Positions 24,977 to 34,260 of a stretch of DNA of 64,000 nucleotides are shown one piece after another. Under the pieces are notes generated by a model. It worked only from the letters and a program-made list of their open reading frames with translations. It had not been told where the DNA came from and did not search any database. Origin of the DNA: Nonomuraea montanisoli (GTDB lineage: Bacteria; Actinomycetota; Actinomycetes; Streptosporangiales; Streptosporangiaceae). The translations under genes and the position numbers were made by a program. Each line of letters starts with the position of its first letter. The stretch's first letter is position 1. The stretch lies in the NCBI RefSeq assembly GCF_013363975.1, contig NZ_JABWGN010000011.1, forward strand, positions 401,106 through 465,105. The letters are read 5' to 3'.

Positions 24977-25214
24977 CCGTTCACCGTGCCCTGCGCCCTC
25001 CGCCTCCCGCGAACGGGTCGCGGAGCGGATCTTAGGCGGCCTCGGTCACAGACGCCAAGGCCGGCCCGTCGGTCGAAGCCACCACCGGCGTCGATGCGGT
25101 ATGTACTCGACCGATTACATCAGAGGGACAGAGCGGTGGACGGTCTCAGCCGTGTCGGCCCGTCCTGGGCCGCATGGCTGCCTGCCACCTTCCGCCTCGA
25201 CCACAGGACTGGAC

Positions 25215-25893
25215 ATGACCGATGTCCTCGTCATCGGCGCCGGACCGGCAGGTGTCTTCGCCGCGCATCGCGCCGCGGACCTGGGCGCTCGTACCACTCT
25301 GGTGACTCGCGAGCAGTTCGGTGGAATGGCGGCCAACGACGGCCCTGTACCGGTCCGTACCCTCGCGCATGCGGCCCGTCTCATGCGGGAGGCCCGACAA
25401 CTCGGTCGGTACGGCATCACCACCGGCGACTTCCGGCTGGACTATCCGCGGCTTCTCGACCGCGTGCGCGAGGTCGTTCACGACATCGGGACCCATGCGG
25501 CGCTGCGCGCCCGTGTCGACGGCATGGGGGTTGCGCGTCGACGCCTGACAGAGGGGAAGGCCCGCCGAGACCACGACGTGGTCGTGGCCACCGTCCCCCT
25601 CGATGCGGCCGCGCGTCCCGTCATCGACGGCCGGACCGTCGGGTTCTGCAAGCTCGTCGTCGACCGGATCAGTCATCGCATCCTCGGCTGCCACGTCGTG
25701 GGAGAGCGTGCCGTGGAGATCACCCAGGTGGCCGCCGTGGCGATGACGGCTCAGCTGCGGGTCCAGGACCTCGCCCGGATCCACTCTCCTTTCCCACGTA
25801 CGCCGCCGTCGTGGGCCGGGCCGCCTACATCGCCACCCGCCGCCTGGGCCTGGGCCCGGACGCGGACGGACCTCGGTACGAGCCGCCCTGCTG
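25215..25893 (+). pseudogene. Internally deleted FAD oxidoreductase (DLDH/mercuric reductase-like)
   Basis: The N-terminal FAD domain (MTDVLVIGAGPAGVFAAHRA, then FGGMAANDGPVPVRTLAHAA, the cysteine-less variant of the redox loop) runs into VARRRLTEGKARRDHDVVVA and directly into the dimerisation domain (VDRISHRILGCHVVGERAVEI). The central NAD-binding domain of some 200 residues is missing. Near 25790 the ending FPTYAAVVGRAAYIATRRLGL is in another frame. Deletion plus frameshift marks it as dead. Confidence 0.75.
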
Positions 25894-26015
25894 AAGCCGT
25901 TCGATCGCGGTGACCTGCGGTTTCGGACTGCCGATCGCCGCCACGTTGTGGAAGAATTGCCGCAGCTAGGCGGCTTCAGTCCCCCCCGCGAGCAGGACGA
26001 GGGAGAGGGACGAGC

Positions 26016-26549
26016 ATGGAGATCAGGCCGCAGGCGGTCGTCATTCCGAAGGAGACCGACCACCTGGAGCAGGGCAAGTACGGTCCCGTCTATCCGCGGA
26101 CCCCGGCCTGTTACGGGTTCACCATCATCGCCGACGTCAAACCCGGCCGTGCCGAGGCGATCCGCGGCTACGGCTACACGCTCGCCACGGCCCTGGAAAG
26201 CGATCCGGATCTTCTCGCGCCGCTCAAGCTGCACTACCTGCGCTGGGTGCTGTTCGACGATGACAAGCGTTTCATGTACCAGGGGATCTTCGACACGGAC
26301 TTCGACAAGTACACCGAGGATGCCATCGCCCTGTTCACCAGGGCGGGGGTGAACACGGTCTTCGAGAACCTCGAAGGCTTTCCCGAGGACTGGAAGACCA
26401 ACCCTGAGGCGTTCGTCAAGTTCGTCCGCGAACACCACTGCCCGAGCTTCATCGAGTACGGCGAGTACCCGTACGTCTCCGCCGACGAGATCAAGAAAGC
26501 TCTGAAGGTCAAGAGCGCTCTGTCGGAGATGCTCGACCAACTGCAGTGA
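26016..26549 (+). CDS. Orphan protein of the DyP operon, 177 residues
   Basis: The product begins MEIRPQAVVIPKETDHLEQ and has no signal peptide. It reads as alternating strands and helices (FTIIADVKPGRAEAIRGYG, HYLRWVLFDDDKRFMYQGIF, YTEDAIALFTRAGVNTVFENL), which suggests a ferredoxin-like alpha/beta-barrel domain; that is inference. A conserved-looking segment is EHHCPSFIEYGEYPYVSADEI. The start has the site GGGAGAGGGACG. It is the first gene of an operon with another orphan, a DyP peroxidase and a BASS-type protein. I do not recognise a named family. Confidence 0.8.
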   Translation: MEIRPQAVVIPKETDHLEQGKYGPVYPRTPACYGFTIIADVKPGRAEAIRGYGYTLATALESDPDLLAPLKLHYLRWVLFDDDKRFMYQGIFDTDFDKYTEDAIALFTRAGVNTVFENLEGFPEDWKTNPEAFVKFVREHHCPSFIEYGEYPYVSADEIKKALKVKSALSEMLDQLQ

Positions 26550-26582
26550 CACCCGCTCGCGCCCGCCACAGGGGGAGATGAG

Positions 26583-27602
26583 ATGAACGAGCCCAGAACC
26601 GCGCGCACCTACAACCAGAACCATGTGCCGCGCCCGTACGACCCCGGCCGGCGCCGGTTGAGCATCTACGTGGCCTGGAGCTTCCCCGCCGAGGCGGGCA
26701 GGAACCCGGCCGAGCTGGACAACCGGTTCTCCACGATGACCGAGGTGCGCCGCGTGACGTGGCCCGCCTACGAGGACCCGAAGTGGTCGGACCCGATGCG
26801 CTTCCAGCAAGGCATCGCGGGCGGGCTGGAGTTGTTCTTCTGGGGCTGGCTGCCCTTCCAGCAGTTCGTCCAGGAGACCACCGGATACCAGGTCCCCGTG
26901 TACCAGCGCGTCGACCAGGCGGGCTTCCACACCCCGCTGGACGAGCGCGTGCTGGCGGACACGGACACCCTGTTCGTGTGGGGACTGGACCACATGATCA
27001 CCGGTCAGGACGCCACGCCCGCGGAGATCGAGGCGGTGCGTGACTTCCTCACCCGGGAGGGAACCTGCCTGGCACTGGGACCGCATCACGACGTCGGCGC
27101 ATCGGACGACATGACTGTCCGCAACATGGAATATCACCATCACGGCGACGCGCTGGTCCCCCGCCAGCAACGTTTCGGCAGGTACACCCGATCGCTGATG
27201 GAGGGTCTGGGGATCCCCGTCGAGAACCGCTACGGACTGCGGCCCGCCGTGACGGACGGGAACAAGAGCGCGCCCCTGTCCATCGCCAGGGACCTGGACA
27301 CCAAGGGATGGCTGGACGGCGTGACCAGCTTCAATTTCCACCTGCACCTGCCGCACTACGCCGTGACCACCGACGCCCCGAACGTCATCCACGTCCTGGG
27401 CAGGCAGCCCATCGACATGTCCAGACCGCCACATCCGTTCACCGAGGCGGGGAACACCGAGTTCAACATGTTCCTGTGGATGCCACCCGCCGGTGACCGG
27501 GCGGGGGACGTCATCTTCGCCGACACCACGATCTTCAGCTCGCTGTTCGGCGTGGACGAGAGCCTGCGCACCTTCTGGCACAACATCGTCTCGGTGAAGT
27601 AG
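26583..27602 (+). CDS. Orphan protein of the DyP operon, GATase-like fold suspected
   Basis: A 339-residue soluble protein 33 bases after the first orphan, with the site AGGGGGAGATG. The central stretch LADTDTLFVWGLDHMITG, then QDATPAEIEAVRDFL and TREGTCLALGPHHDVG, looks like the core of a class I glutamine-amidotransferase-like Rossmann domain without an obvious catalytic Cys. It is rich in His and Trp (EYHHHGD, HLHLPHY, ELFFWGWLPF). No family name can be given. The 22-base spacing to the DyP gene implies a joint role, perhaps substrate or haem handling. Confidence 0.8.
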   Translation: MNEPRTARTYNQNHVPRPYDPGRRRLSIYVAWSFPAEAGRNPAELDNRFSTMTEVRRVTWPAYEDPKWSDPMRFQQGIAGGLELFFWGWLPFQQFVQETTGYQVPVYQRVDQAGFHTPLDERVLADTDTLFVWGLDHMITGQDATPAEIEAVRDFLTREGTCLALGPHHDVGASDDMTVRNMEYHHHGDALVPRQQRFGRYTRSLMEGLGIPVENRYGLRPAVTDGNKSAPLSIARDLDTKGWLDGVTSFNFHLHLPHYAVTTDAPNVIHVLGRQPIDMSRPPHPFTEAGNTEFNMFLWMPPAGDRAGDVIFADTTIFSSLFGVDESLRTFWHNIVSVK

Positions 27603-27624
27603 CACGGCGGGAAGGCGGGTTCCG

Positions 27625-28962
27625 GTGAGTGAGCACACCCAGGCCCAGGTCAAGCTCGACCTCGACGACATCCAGCGCGGCGTTCTCAGCCCCAGGCCGA
27701 CACCGTACGCGGCGACCTACATCCTGTTCCGCATCGACGACCGCGAGCACGGACGGGAGCTGATGCGCCGGGTGAGCGCCGTGGTGACCTCGGCCGCCGA
27801 CACGGTCAGCCCGTTGGGTGAGACCTGGGTCAGCGTCGCCCTCACCTACCACGGGCTCAAGGCGCTCGGCGTCCCTGACGAGTCACTGGACACCTTCGCC
27901 TGGGAGTTCCGGCAGGGCATGGCCGCACGGGCCGCCACGCTGAGCGACATCGGGGAGAGCAGCCCCGAGAACTGGGAGCCGCCGCTCGGCACGCCGGACG
28001 TCCACGTGGCCCTGGTGGCGCTCGCGCCCGACAGCGCGCGGCTGGAAGCCGCCATCGACCGGGCCCGTCCCGCCTACGACGCGTTGACCGGTGTGACGGC
28101 GATCTGGCGGCAGAACTGCCACGCGCTGCCCACCGAGACCGAACCCTTCGGCTACCGCGACGGCATCAGCCATCCCGCCGTCGAGGGCAGCGGCATCGCC
28201 GGGTCCAACCGGCTGGAGGCCCCGCTCAAGGCCGGCGAGTTCGTGCTCGGATACCCCGACGAGCTCGGCGGCGTCCAAACCCCTCAGCCCGACGTACTGG
28301 GACGCAACGGCACCTACGTGGCCTTCCGCAAGCTCCACCAGCGCGTCGGCGCGTTCCGGCGCTACCTGAGGGACAACGCCACCGGCCCCGAGGACGAGGA
28401 GCTGCTGGCAGCGAAGATCATGGGACGCTGGCGCAGCGGCGCCCCCCTGGCCCTCAGCCCATCGCACGACGATCCCGGCCTCGACGCCGACCCGTACCGC
28501 AACAGCTTCCTCTATCAGCAGGACGACCCGGCGGGATTCATCACTCCCGGCGGCAGTCACATCCGCCGGGGCAACCCCCGGGACGCGGCGGTGGCGGGTG
28601 TACCGAGGCTGCACCGGATGATCAGGCGCGGCACCGTCTACGGCCCGCCCCTGCCCGAAGGCATCCTGGAAGACGACGGAGCCGACCGCGGCCTGATGTT
28701 CGCCTTCATCGGGGCGCACCTGGGGCGGCAGTTCGAGTTCGTCCAGTCCGAATGGATGAACGACGGCGTCTTCTTCGGCTCAGGCGACGCGAAGGACCCG
28801 ATCCTCGGATCCCGCGACGGCTCCGGCGACTTCATCGTCCCCCGGCGACCGGTGCGGCGACGCTTGTGCTCGCTGCCCCAGTTCGTCGTCACGCGCGGCG
28901 GCGAATACTGCTTCATGCCAGGACTCACCGCACTGCGCTGGCTCGGCGACCTCACCGACTGA
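27625..28962 (+). CDS. DyP-type haem peroxidase
   Basis: A 445-residue dye-decolourising peroxidase. The signature GxxDG appears as FGYRDGISHP, with the distal Asp. The proximal haem His is in GSHIRRGNPRD. Near the end IVPRRPVRRRL and the Cys/Tyr-rich GGEYCFMPGL follow. No Tat or Sec signal and no encapsulin-targeting tail are visible (it ends RWLGDLTD), so it is probably cytosolic. The GTG start follows the GGGAAGGCGGG site. It is third in the four-gene operon. Confidence 0.9.
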   Translation: MSEHTQAQVKLDLDDIQRGVLSPRPTPYAATYILFRIDDREHGRELMRRVSAVVTSAADTVSPLGETWVSVALTYHGLKALGVPDESLDTFAWEFRQGMAARAATLSDIGESSPENWEPPLGTPDVHVALVALAPDSARLEAAIDRARPAYDALTGVTAIWRQNCHALPTETEPFGYRDGISHPAVEGSGIAGSNRLEAPLKAGEFVLGYPDELGGVQTPQPDVLGRNGTYVAFRKLHQRVGAFRRYLRDNATGPEDEELLAAKIMGRWRSGAPLALSPSHDDPGLDADPYRNSFLYQQDDPAGFITPGGSHIRRGNPRDAAVAGVPRLHRMIRRGTVYGPPLPEGILEDDGADRGLMFAFIGAHLGRQFEFVQSEWMNDGVFFGSGDAKDPILGSRDGSGDFIVPRRPVRRRLCSLPQFVVTRGGEYCFMPGLTALRWLGDLTD

Positions 28963-29002
28963 CCATGGCGACGCCACTCTGGCACGATGACCGGAGATCC
29001 AC

Positions 29003-29884
29003 ATGGACACGCTCCACCTGCTGTTCAACGCCGTCACCGTCATCTTCATAGCGGCCACCATGCTCGCCGCCGGCCTCGGCGCGACGCTGCCGGCGCTGCT
29101 GGCCGTCCTCGCGAACCTTCCGCTGCTCCTGCTGGTACTACTGGCCAACCTGGTGGTGATCCCGCTTCTCGGCTGGGGCGCCGCCGCGCTGTTCGGCTTG
29201 CCCACGGCAGCGTTCATCGCGCTCCTCCTGGTCGCGTCCTCGCCCGGCGGGCCGTTCGGGGCGAAACTCGCCATGATCCAGAGGGGGGACGTGGTCGCGG
29301 GTGCGGCGATGCAGGCGCTGCTGGCCGCGATCGGCAGCATCACCTTCGGTCCGACGGCGAACCTCATGCTCGAAACCGCGAACGTGGGTGGCGGGGTTTC
29401 CCTCGACGTGGCGACACTGATGCTGACCGTGGCGATCCTCCAACTCGCACCGTTCGCCGTCGGACTGGTCGTGCGCCATTTCGCTCCGTCCACCGCGCTG
29501 TCATGGCATCCCGTGGCCGGCGCGGTGTCCAACGTGACGTTCCTCGTCGTCCTGGTGGGCATGCTCCTCGGCAGCTGGCGTGACGTCGTCGCGCTGATCG
29601 GCTCACTCAGCCTGCTCGCGGGCTTCGCCTTCGCCGTCGCCGCATTCGCTCTCGGCACGCTCCTGGCCACCGGGCCATGGGTACGCCGCAGCACCATGGG
29701 CGGGGTCGCGGCCGTGCGCAACGTGGGACCGGCGCTCGCCGCCGTCGGCATTGCCTTCGGCAACGAGCCCGCCATCCTGGGAGCACTCGCGGCCGTCCTG
29801 CTGAGCGGCCTGGCAGGCAGCCTCCTCATCGCGGCGAGACTGAGCCGCCATCGCACGGCTGAGCGCCGTCGTCAGGACCTATAA
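29003..29884 (+). CDS. BASS-family (bile acid:sodium symporter-like) membrane protein
   Basis: A 293-residue protein with about nine or ten helices. The sequence SSPGGPFGAKLAMIQRGDVVAGAAMQ in the middle matches the crossover region of the BASS/SBF-type fold, and GGVAAVRNVGPALAAVGIAFGN the second. Substrates of this family are organic anions. It is the last gene of the DyP operon (40 bases after the peroxidase stop) and is followed by a strong terminator, so it may import or export the peroxidase substrate or product. Confidence 0.82.
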   Translation: MDTLHLLFNAVTVIFIAATMLAAGLGATLPALLAVLANLPLLLLVLLANLVVIPLLGWGAAALFGLPTAAFIALLLVASSPGGPFGAKLAMIQRGDVVAGAAMQALLAAIGSITFGPTANLMLETANVGGGVSLDVATLMLTVAILQLAPFAVGLVVRHFAPSTALSWHPVAGAVSNVTFLVVLVGMLLGSWRDVVALIGSLSLLAGFAFAVAAFALGTLLATGPWVRRSTMGGVAAVRNVGPALAAVGIAFGNEPAILGALAAVLLSGLAGSLLIAARLSRHRTAERRRQDL

Positions 29885-29900
29885 GTCACTCAGCAACGCA

Positions 29901-29934
29901 AAAGGCCGCTTCCAACACCCTGGAAGCGGCCTTT
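29901..29934 (+). terminator. Intrinsic terminator of the DyP operon
   Basis: A perfect 14-bp stem (AAAGGCCGCTTCCA / TGGAAGCGGCCTTT) with the loop ACACCC lies 17 bases after the last stop. The flanking A and T runs make it usable on both strands. Confidence 0.9.
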
Positions 29935-30047
29935 GACCTAGGTGGGGAGTTCACGAGTGGGGTCAAGCAGCGGGAATAGTCGTCGGCTGACGATCGCTTC
30001 CCATGGCCGCGTTGATCGTTTCCCGGCTGTAATGGCCGGAGGCCGAT

Positions 30048-30506
30048 GTGGTTTTCCCCGGCCCCTCAGCCTTGACCGCCCATTACGATCTTGAAAGCAT
30101 GCCCGTCATGAGTGTCGGCCTCATGATCGCGATGTCCCTCCGTCAGTGGGGGCTCATCGACGCCTGCATGGACAACGACGCCAGTGTCGAGACGGTGGAC
30201 GGCGATCCCCAGCGGGCCGACCTTGCGCGCAGCGTCCGAAGGGCCGGTTGGGATCAGATCGCCCAATGGAAACCCGGCGTTCCCGGCTCCGGCACGTGGC
30301 CGCCGCCGGACGAGATCGTGAAACCCAGACTCACGCTCGCTCAGTGGCTTCTGACTGTTGACGTCCTCGAGTGCTGGGCTGGAGCCGGTGACCGGGTGGG
30401 ACATCACGACAAAGCCGCGCAGGAACGTGAGCTTCGAGGCCTGATCGTTTCTCGGCTCCAAGCCCATGGCATCCACGTTCCCTCCCTGTCGAATGAGCAG
30501 GTGTAG
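30048..30506 (+). CDS. Hypothetical protein, 152 residues
   Basis: A GTG start with GGAGG five bases upstream opens a 152-codon frame. The product has no signal or membrane segment; the middle (QRADLARSVRRAGWDQIAQW and LTLAQWLLTVDVLECWAGAG) looks like ordinary helical protein. No family is recognised. It stands alone between the DyP terminator and a pseudogene field, so it may itself be a relic. Confidence 0.5.
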   Translation: MVFPGPSALTAHYDLESMPVMSVGLMIAMSLRQWGLIDACMDNDASVETVDGDPQRADLARSVRRAGWDQIAQWKPGVPGSGTWPPPDEIVKPRLTLAQWLLTVDVLECWAGAGDRVGHHDKAAQERELRGLIVSRLQAHGIHVPSLSNEQV

Positions 30507-30572
30507 CACACAGGTACAGAACGCGGACGGACGGCGGCTCACCGAACCAACCCGACCCGGCACCCGGGCCGT

Positions 30573-32150
30573 TCACACCGCCGGGGCGCGGGTGAGCAGT
30601 CGCTCGCCGAGTTTGGCCGCCTGCATGGCGGTCAGCCGGCGGACATAAAGAGCCGCCACGACCGTCGTCGGCACAACCAGCACCTGCAGGGCCAGACTGA
30701 TCCAGGCCAGCGACTCGAACTCGTACCAGGAGGGCTGGGCCCCGCCGGAAATCCTTACATTGGCCCCCTCCGTCCATGGGGTCCAGTAGAGAGGCCAGGT
30801 CAGGAAGGTGGCCAGCAGCCGCGATCTGCTTGGGAAGGAAGAGGTTCCCCACCGGGACGAACCAGCCGATTACCGCCATGGACTCGCGGTACCGCAATTG
30901 GCCGGGCGCGAGCCGCTCGGCGACGGCGCGCACCCGGGCGAACCAGATCAGCCAGCCCACCACCAGACCGACGCCGATGAAGATCGTCTGCTCCTTCGAC
31001 AGCGACAACGAGCTGCTGGACGGCTGTGAGCACGGAGACGAGGGCGAAGAGGGCGAGGAGCCAGTAGACAGCGGCCCGGTACTCGTCGGCCGGGAGCGCC
31101 TGCCCGCGTGCGCGGCGGCGTTCGTCGACCAGCCGGGGCTGTGTTCCCTCCGGCTGCCCGGCCCGGGCAGCCTGCTGATGCGGCTGGTCGCCGGTGACAG
31201 GCGCCTCAGGGGCAGCCAACGACATGGTGAGCCGGGCTGTGAGCGGTTGCGGTGAGGCGGCCGGGGCCACGGCCGTTGCTTCGGTGACCGGGTCCACGCC
31301 AGGTGCGGCGCCCGCGGCGAGGATCATCCGGGTGCGCGGATCCTCCTGGTCCAGAAGTTGCACCGCTTCCTGGCCCAGCCTGGCCAGCACCCCCGACGGC
31401 AACCACGGCCCCAGCGAGCGGTACTGCGTCTCTTCCCGCGCCCGCAGCTCGTCCAGGGTCGGCCGGCCGGGTCCTTGGTCAGGCAGTCCTTGATCAGCCC
31501 CAGCAGCGGCTCTGGCACACCGGTGAGGTCCGGCGGCTCGTGCACCGCCCGGTACATCAGAGCGTGTAACTGGCTGTCCTGCGCATCGAACGGCAGCCTC
31601 CCGGCAGCGGCGAAGGCCAGCACCGTGCCCAGCGAGAAGATGTCGCTCGCCCCGGTCAGTTTCTCGCCCCGGATCTGTTCCGGCGACATGAAGCCGGGAG
31701 CGCCGATCACTGCCCCGCGGAGGTGAGACCCCCGGTGGTGGAGGCGTCCAAGGCGCGGACGATGCCGAAGTCGATCACCTTCGGGGCCGTCGATGGTCAC
31801 CATCACGTTCGACGGCTTCAAGTCACGATGGATGATCCCTGCAGCGTGGATGTCGCCCAGCGCCCGGCACACCCAGGGCAATGCCGCGTCGGGGTCGGCG
31901 GCCAGCACGGCTGCCGTCCACTCCCCGCCTACCTGCTGCGCCACGACGATCTCCTGGGCGAACCGACGGCGGAAATCCGGAGCCGCCGCCAGTTCAGCGC
32001 GGATGGTCTTCACCGCCACCATCCGGCCACGCGGCGAGCGGGCGAGGTAGACCACGCCCATGCCGCCTTCCCCCAGTCTGCCGATGAGCCGGTAGTCGGC
32101 GATCCGGTCGGGGTCCTGTGCAGAGACTGCACCGCTGATGGCTCCGTCCC
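30573..32150 (-). pseudogene. Decayed Ser/Thr protein kinase, possibly fused to DUF4328
   Basis: Kinase pieces are visible in order: DYRLIGRLGEGGMGVVYLARS (glycine loop), VAVKTIR (Lys), IHAAGIIHRDLKPSNVMV (catalytic loop), VIGAPGFMSPEQI and GASDIFSLGTVLAFAAAGRLPF. The DFG segment is frameshifted and a stretch before the catalytic loop is deleted. A linker (LARLGQEAVQLLDQEDPR and a long low-complexity stretch) leads to DUF4328-like membrane segments: AERLAPGQLRYRESMAVIGW then FVPVGNLFLPKQ, and TWPLYWTPW plus a last helix in further frames. At least four frame breaks show it is inactive. Confidence 0.75.
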
Positions 32151-32222
32151 CTTGAGTATCATGCGGCTGATCAAGACCAGCCTCGGCTCTTCAGGAGAAT
32201 CGGGTGGTCTGCCGTACAGGAC

Positions 32223-32350
32223 GCATCGGCCTGACGGTGCGGCAACGCCTTGATGCGGTCGAGGACAGAGCGCTGGCGGTGTGGTCGAGCAACGCCGACT
32301 CGCCGATGCCCGCATCACCTCGCACGACCAGCGCTCCGGCCGGCTGTCGC
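32223..32350 (-). pseudogene. Fragment of a LuxR/AAA ATPase regulator (Walker A)
   Basis: The minus strand encodes AGALVVRGDAGIGESALLDH, the Walker A region of large LuxR-type ATPases (normally GxAGIGKS); here the essential Lys is Glu. Nothing else of the gene is recognisable on either side. Confidence 0.5.
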
Positions 32351-32411
32351 GAGCGTCACGGAGCAGGCGGCGATGACCACCTGCTCGTTCTCGCCCGTAC
32401 GACATCGGCCT

Positions 32412-33299
32412 CTATGCCGCGACCCCGGCGAAGGTGAGCCGAATCGAGTACAGGTCACCGGCCGAGTTGGTGATGAACAGGTTGTTGCGCTTGGCGCCGC
32501 CGAATGTGAGGTTCGAGGCCGACTCGGGCAGCAGGAGTTTGCACAGCAAGGTGCCATCGGGGTGATAGCAGTGCAGGCCGTCGAGGGCGGCGGCCCAGAC
32601 GCGGCCGTAGCAGTCGAGCCGGATCCCGTCGAACCAGGCCTCGGCGAAGATCTTCCCACCGGACAGCGTGCCGTCGTCGTGAACCTCGAAGACGCGCATG
32701 TGCCGCTTACGGGAGTCAACGATGTACACCTGGCTCTCGTCCGGAGAGAAGGCCAGCCCGTTGGGGCGGACGAAGTCGTCGGCGACGATCGTCAGTTCGC
32801 CGGTATCTGGATCGAGCCGGTACACGTGGTCTGCGCCGATCTCGCTGTCGGCCGGGCCGCCCTCGTAGTAGCCGGTGATGCCGTAGCGCGGATCGGTGAA
32901 CCAGATCGAGCCGTCAGAGCGGACGACGACGTCGTTCGGACTGTTGAGCCTCTTGCCCTGGTAGCTTTCGGCAAGCACGGTGATCGAGCCGTCGTGCTCG
33001 GTCCTGGTCACCCGGCGAGTCCCTTGCTCGCAGGTGATCAGCCTGCCCTGGCGGTCGACCGTGTTGCCGTTGGCGTTACCGGACGGGCTCCTGAACACGC
33101 CGACGGCACCGGTCGTCTCATCCCAGCGCAGCAGTCGGTCATTGGGGATGTCGCTCCACACCAGGTAGCGCCCGGCCGGGAAGTAGACCGGTCCCTCGGT
33201 CTTGCGGCTGCCGCGATGCAACACCTCCACGTAGTCGTCGCCGCCATCAAATCCGAACCGCTCGTCCAGCACTTCGAACTGTGCCTTGAATCTGTCCAT
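32412..33299 (-). CDS. SMP-30/gluconolactonase-family hydrolase
   Basis: A 295-residue six-bladed beta-propeller lactonase. Metal ligands of the family are in place: Glu in RKTEGPVYF, Asn in LNSPNDVVVRSDGSIWFTDP and Asp in FSPDESQVYIVDS. It likely hydrolyses a sugar or aldonic lactone in the cytosol. The start ATG 33299 has GGAGG upstream. It is the only intact gene in a 5-kb field of pseudogenes. Confidence 0.88.
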   Translation of the reverse strand: MDRFKAQFEVLDERFGFDGGDDYVEVLHRGSRKTEGPVYFPAGRYLVWSDIPNDRLLRWDETTGAVGVFRSPSGNANGNTVDRQGRLITCEQGTRRVTRTEHDGSITVLAESYQGKRLNSPNDVVVRSDGSIWFTDPRYGITGYYEGGPADSEIGADHVYRLDPDTGELTIVADDFVRPNGLAFSPDESQVYIVDSRKRHMRVFEVHDDGTLSGGKIFAEAWFDGIRLDCYGRVWAAALDGLHCYHPDGTLLCKLLLPESASNLTFGGAKRNNLFITNSAGDLYSIRLTFAGVAA

Positions 33300-33479
33300 G
33301 ACTGGACCTCCATTCGCGAACGCCATGTCAGCCAGACCTGCCCAGCCGCCGATCAACTCTGCCGCATGCACCGCGGCCGCGAGTGCCCGGCCCGCCCGTC
33401 CAGCGATACACGTCAAGTGCGGTGTCGGTGAATGTGAACGCTGCGTCGACGCCTTCAAGATCCCCCACGAGCGCCAGGA

Positions 33480-33721
33480 CGTGGCCCGCTACGCGGCGGC
33501 TGCGAACTGGCAGGACAACAACCTCGTCTTCGCCTCCGAGGTCGGCCCCGAACTCGGCACAGCTTCGTCTCGCTGCTGTCCGACTCCGGCATCCCGCTGG
33601 AGAACATCTCCCGCCTGGTCGGCCACCGCAACACCTTGGCGAGGAGACGGCCTGCCGCAAGCAGCTCCGCCCGACGCTCCTGGAAGGAGCCGAAGCGATG
33701 GACCAGCTCTTTCCCGACTGA
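33480..33721 (+). pseudogene. C-terminus of a tyrosine integrase, frameshifted
   Basis: Three frames give NWQDNNLVFASEVGPELG, then SFVSLLSDSGIPLENISRLV plus GHRNT (the box II H-x-x-R region and the Gly-His of tyrosine recombinases), then CRKQLRPTLLEGAEAMDQLF. These match the end of actinobacterial site-specific integrases. The frame breaks and the missing N-terminus show decay. It lies 1.5 kb from tRNA-Ala, a classic integration target. Confidence 0.65.
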
Positions 33722-34135
33722 TAGTGCATGTCACCTCATAACTCCCTCCCGATCCAAGGATGATCATTTAAGCGTGTACGAGCAGCCCGGCGCAGCGGAG
33801 CTCGTGGGCTCGTAGTCGCCGGTTGGCTGGTTTGCGGGACGCTCGCCCTCCCAGGGGCGCAGACCAAGTACGCCGGAAAGGGCCGATAGGGCTGGTCAGG
33901 CACTGGAGGCGGAGCAGGGGTTTCGGCTGTGGACAGCGGTGTCCGGTGTGGCGCCGGATTGGTTCCCCAGTGGTCTCGCTGCGCTGACCTGGTCAGAAGC
34001 CGTCTCGGGAACCGGAAAGAGTGGGCAGTTATCTGCTGGACGGCACGGTCCCCGTGCAGTACTGCCTGCTCAGAACGTTGGCGCAATCGCAGCAACGTCC
34101 CCTCGTCGCGTCGCGGCGGCACCCGCGGCTCGGTC
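33722..34135. other. No convincing gene
   Basis: Neither strand shows a frame with normal codon bias, a start with a ribosome-binding site or a recognisable domain. It is presumed to be debris of the decayed element. Confidence 0.5.
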
Positions 34136-34163
34136 ATAAAAATGCGGCCCCTCGCGGGGCCGC
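34136..34163 (-). terminator. Intrinsic terminator on the minus strand
   Basis: On the minus strand GCGGCCCC-GCGA-GGGGCCGC is followed by ATTTTTATG. The 8-bp GC stem with a T5 run lies about 100 bases past the end of the ATP-grasp remnant. Confidence 0.75.
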
Positions 34164-34260
34164 CCTGCCGGCCGTAACCGACGTCGTATAGGGAACTCCT
34201 ACCCAGTGTTCTCGGCTTCGATACATGAACGCGTCGCGCCGGCACTCTGGTCCAGGGTTG

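Noticed and set aside
33736..34245. 170-codon minus-strand frame after the integrase remnant
   Set aside because: Arg/Pro/Ser-rich, no homology pattern, no ribosome-binding site, crosses a terminator hairpin.
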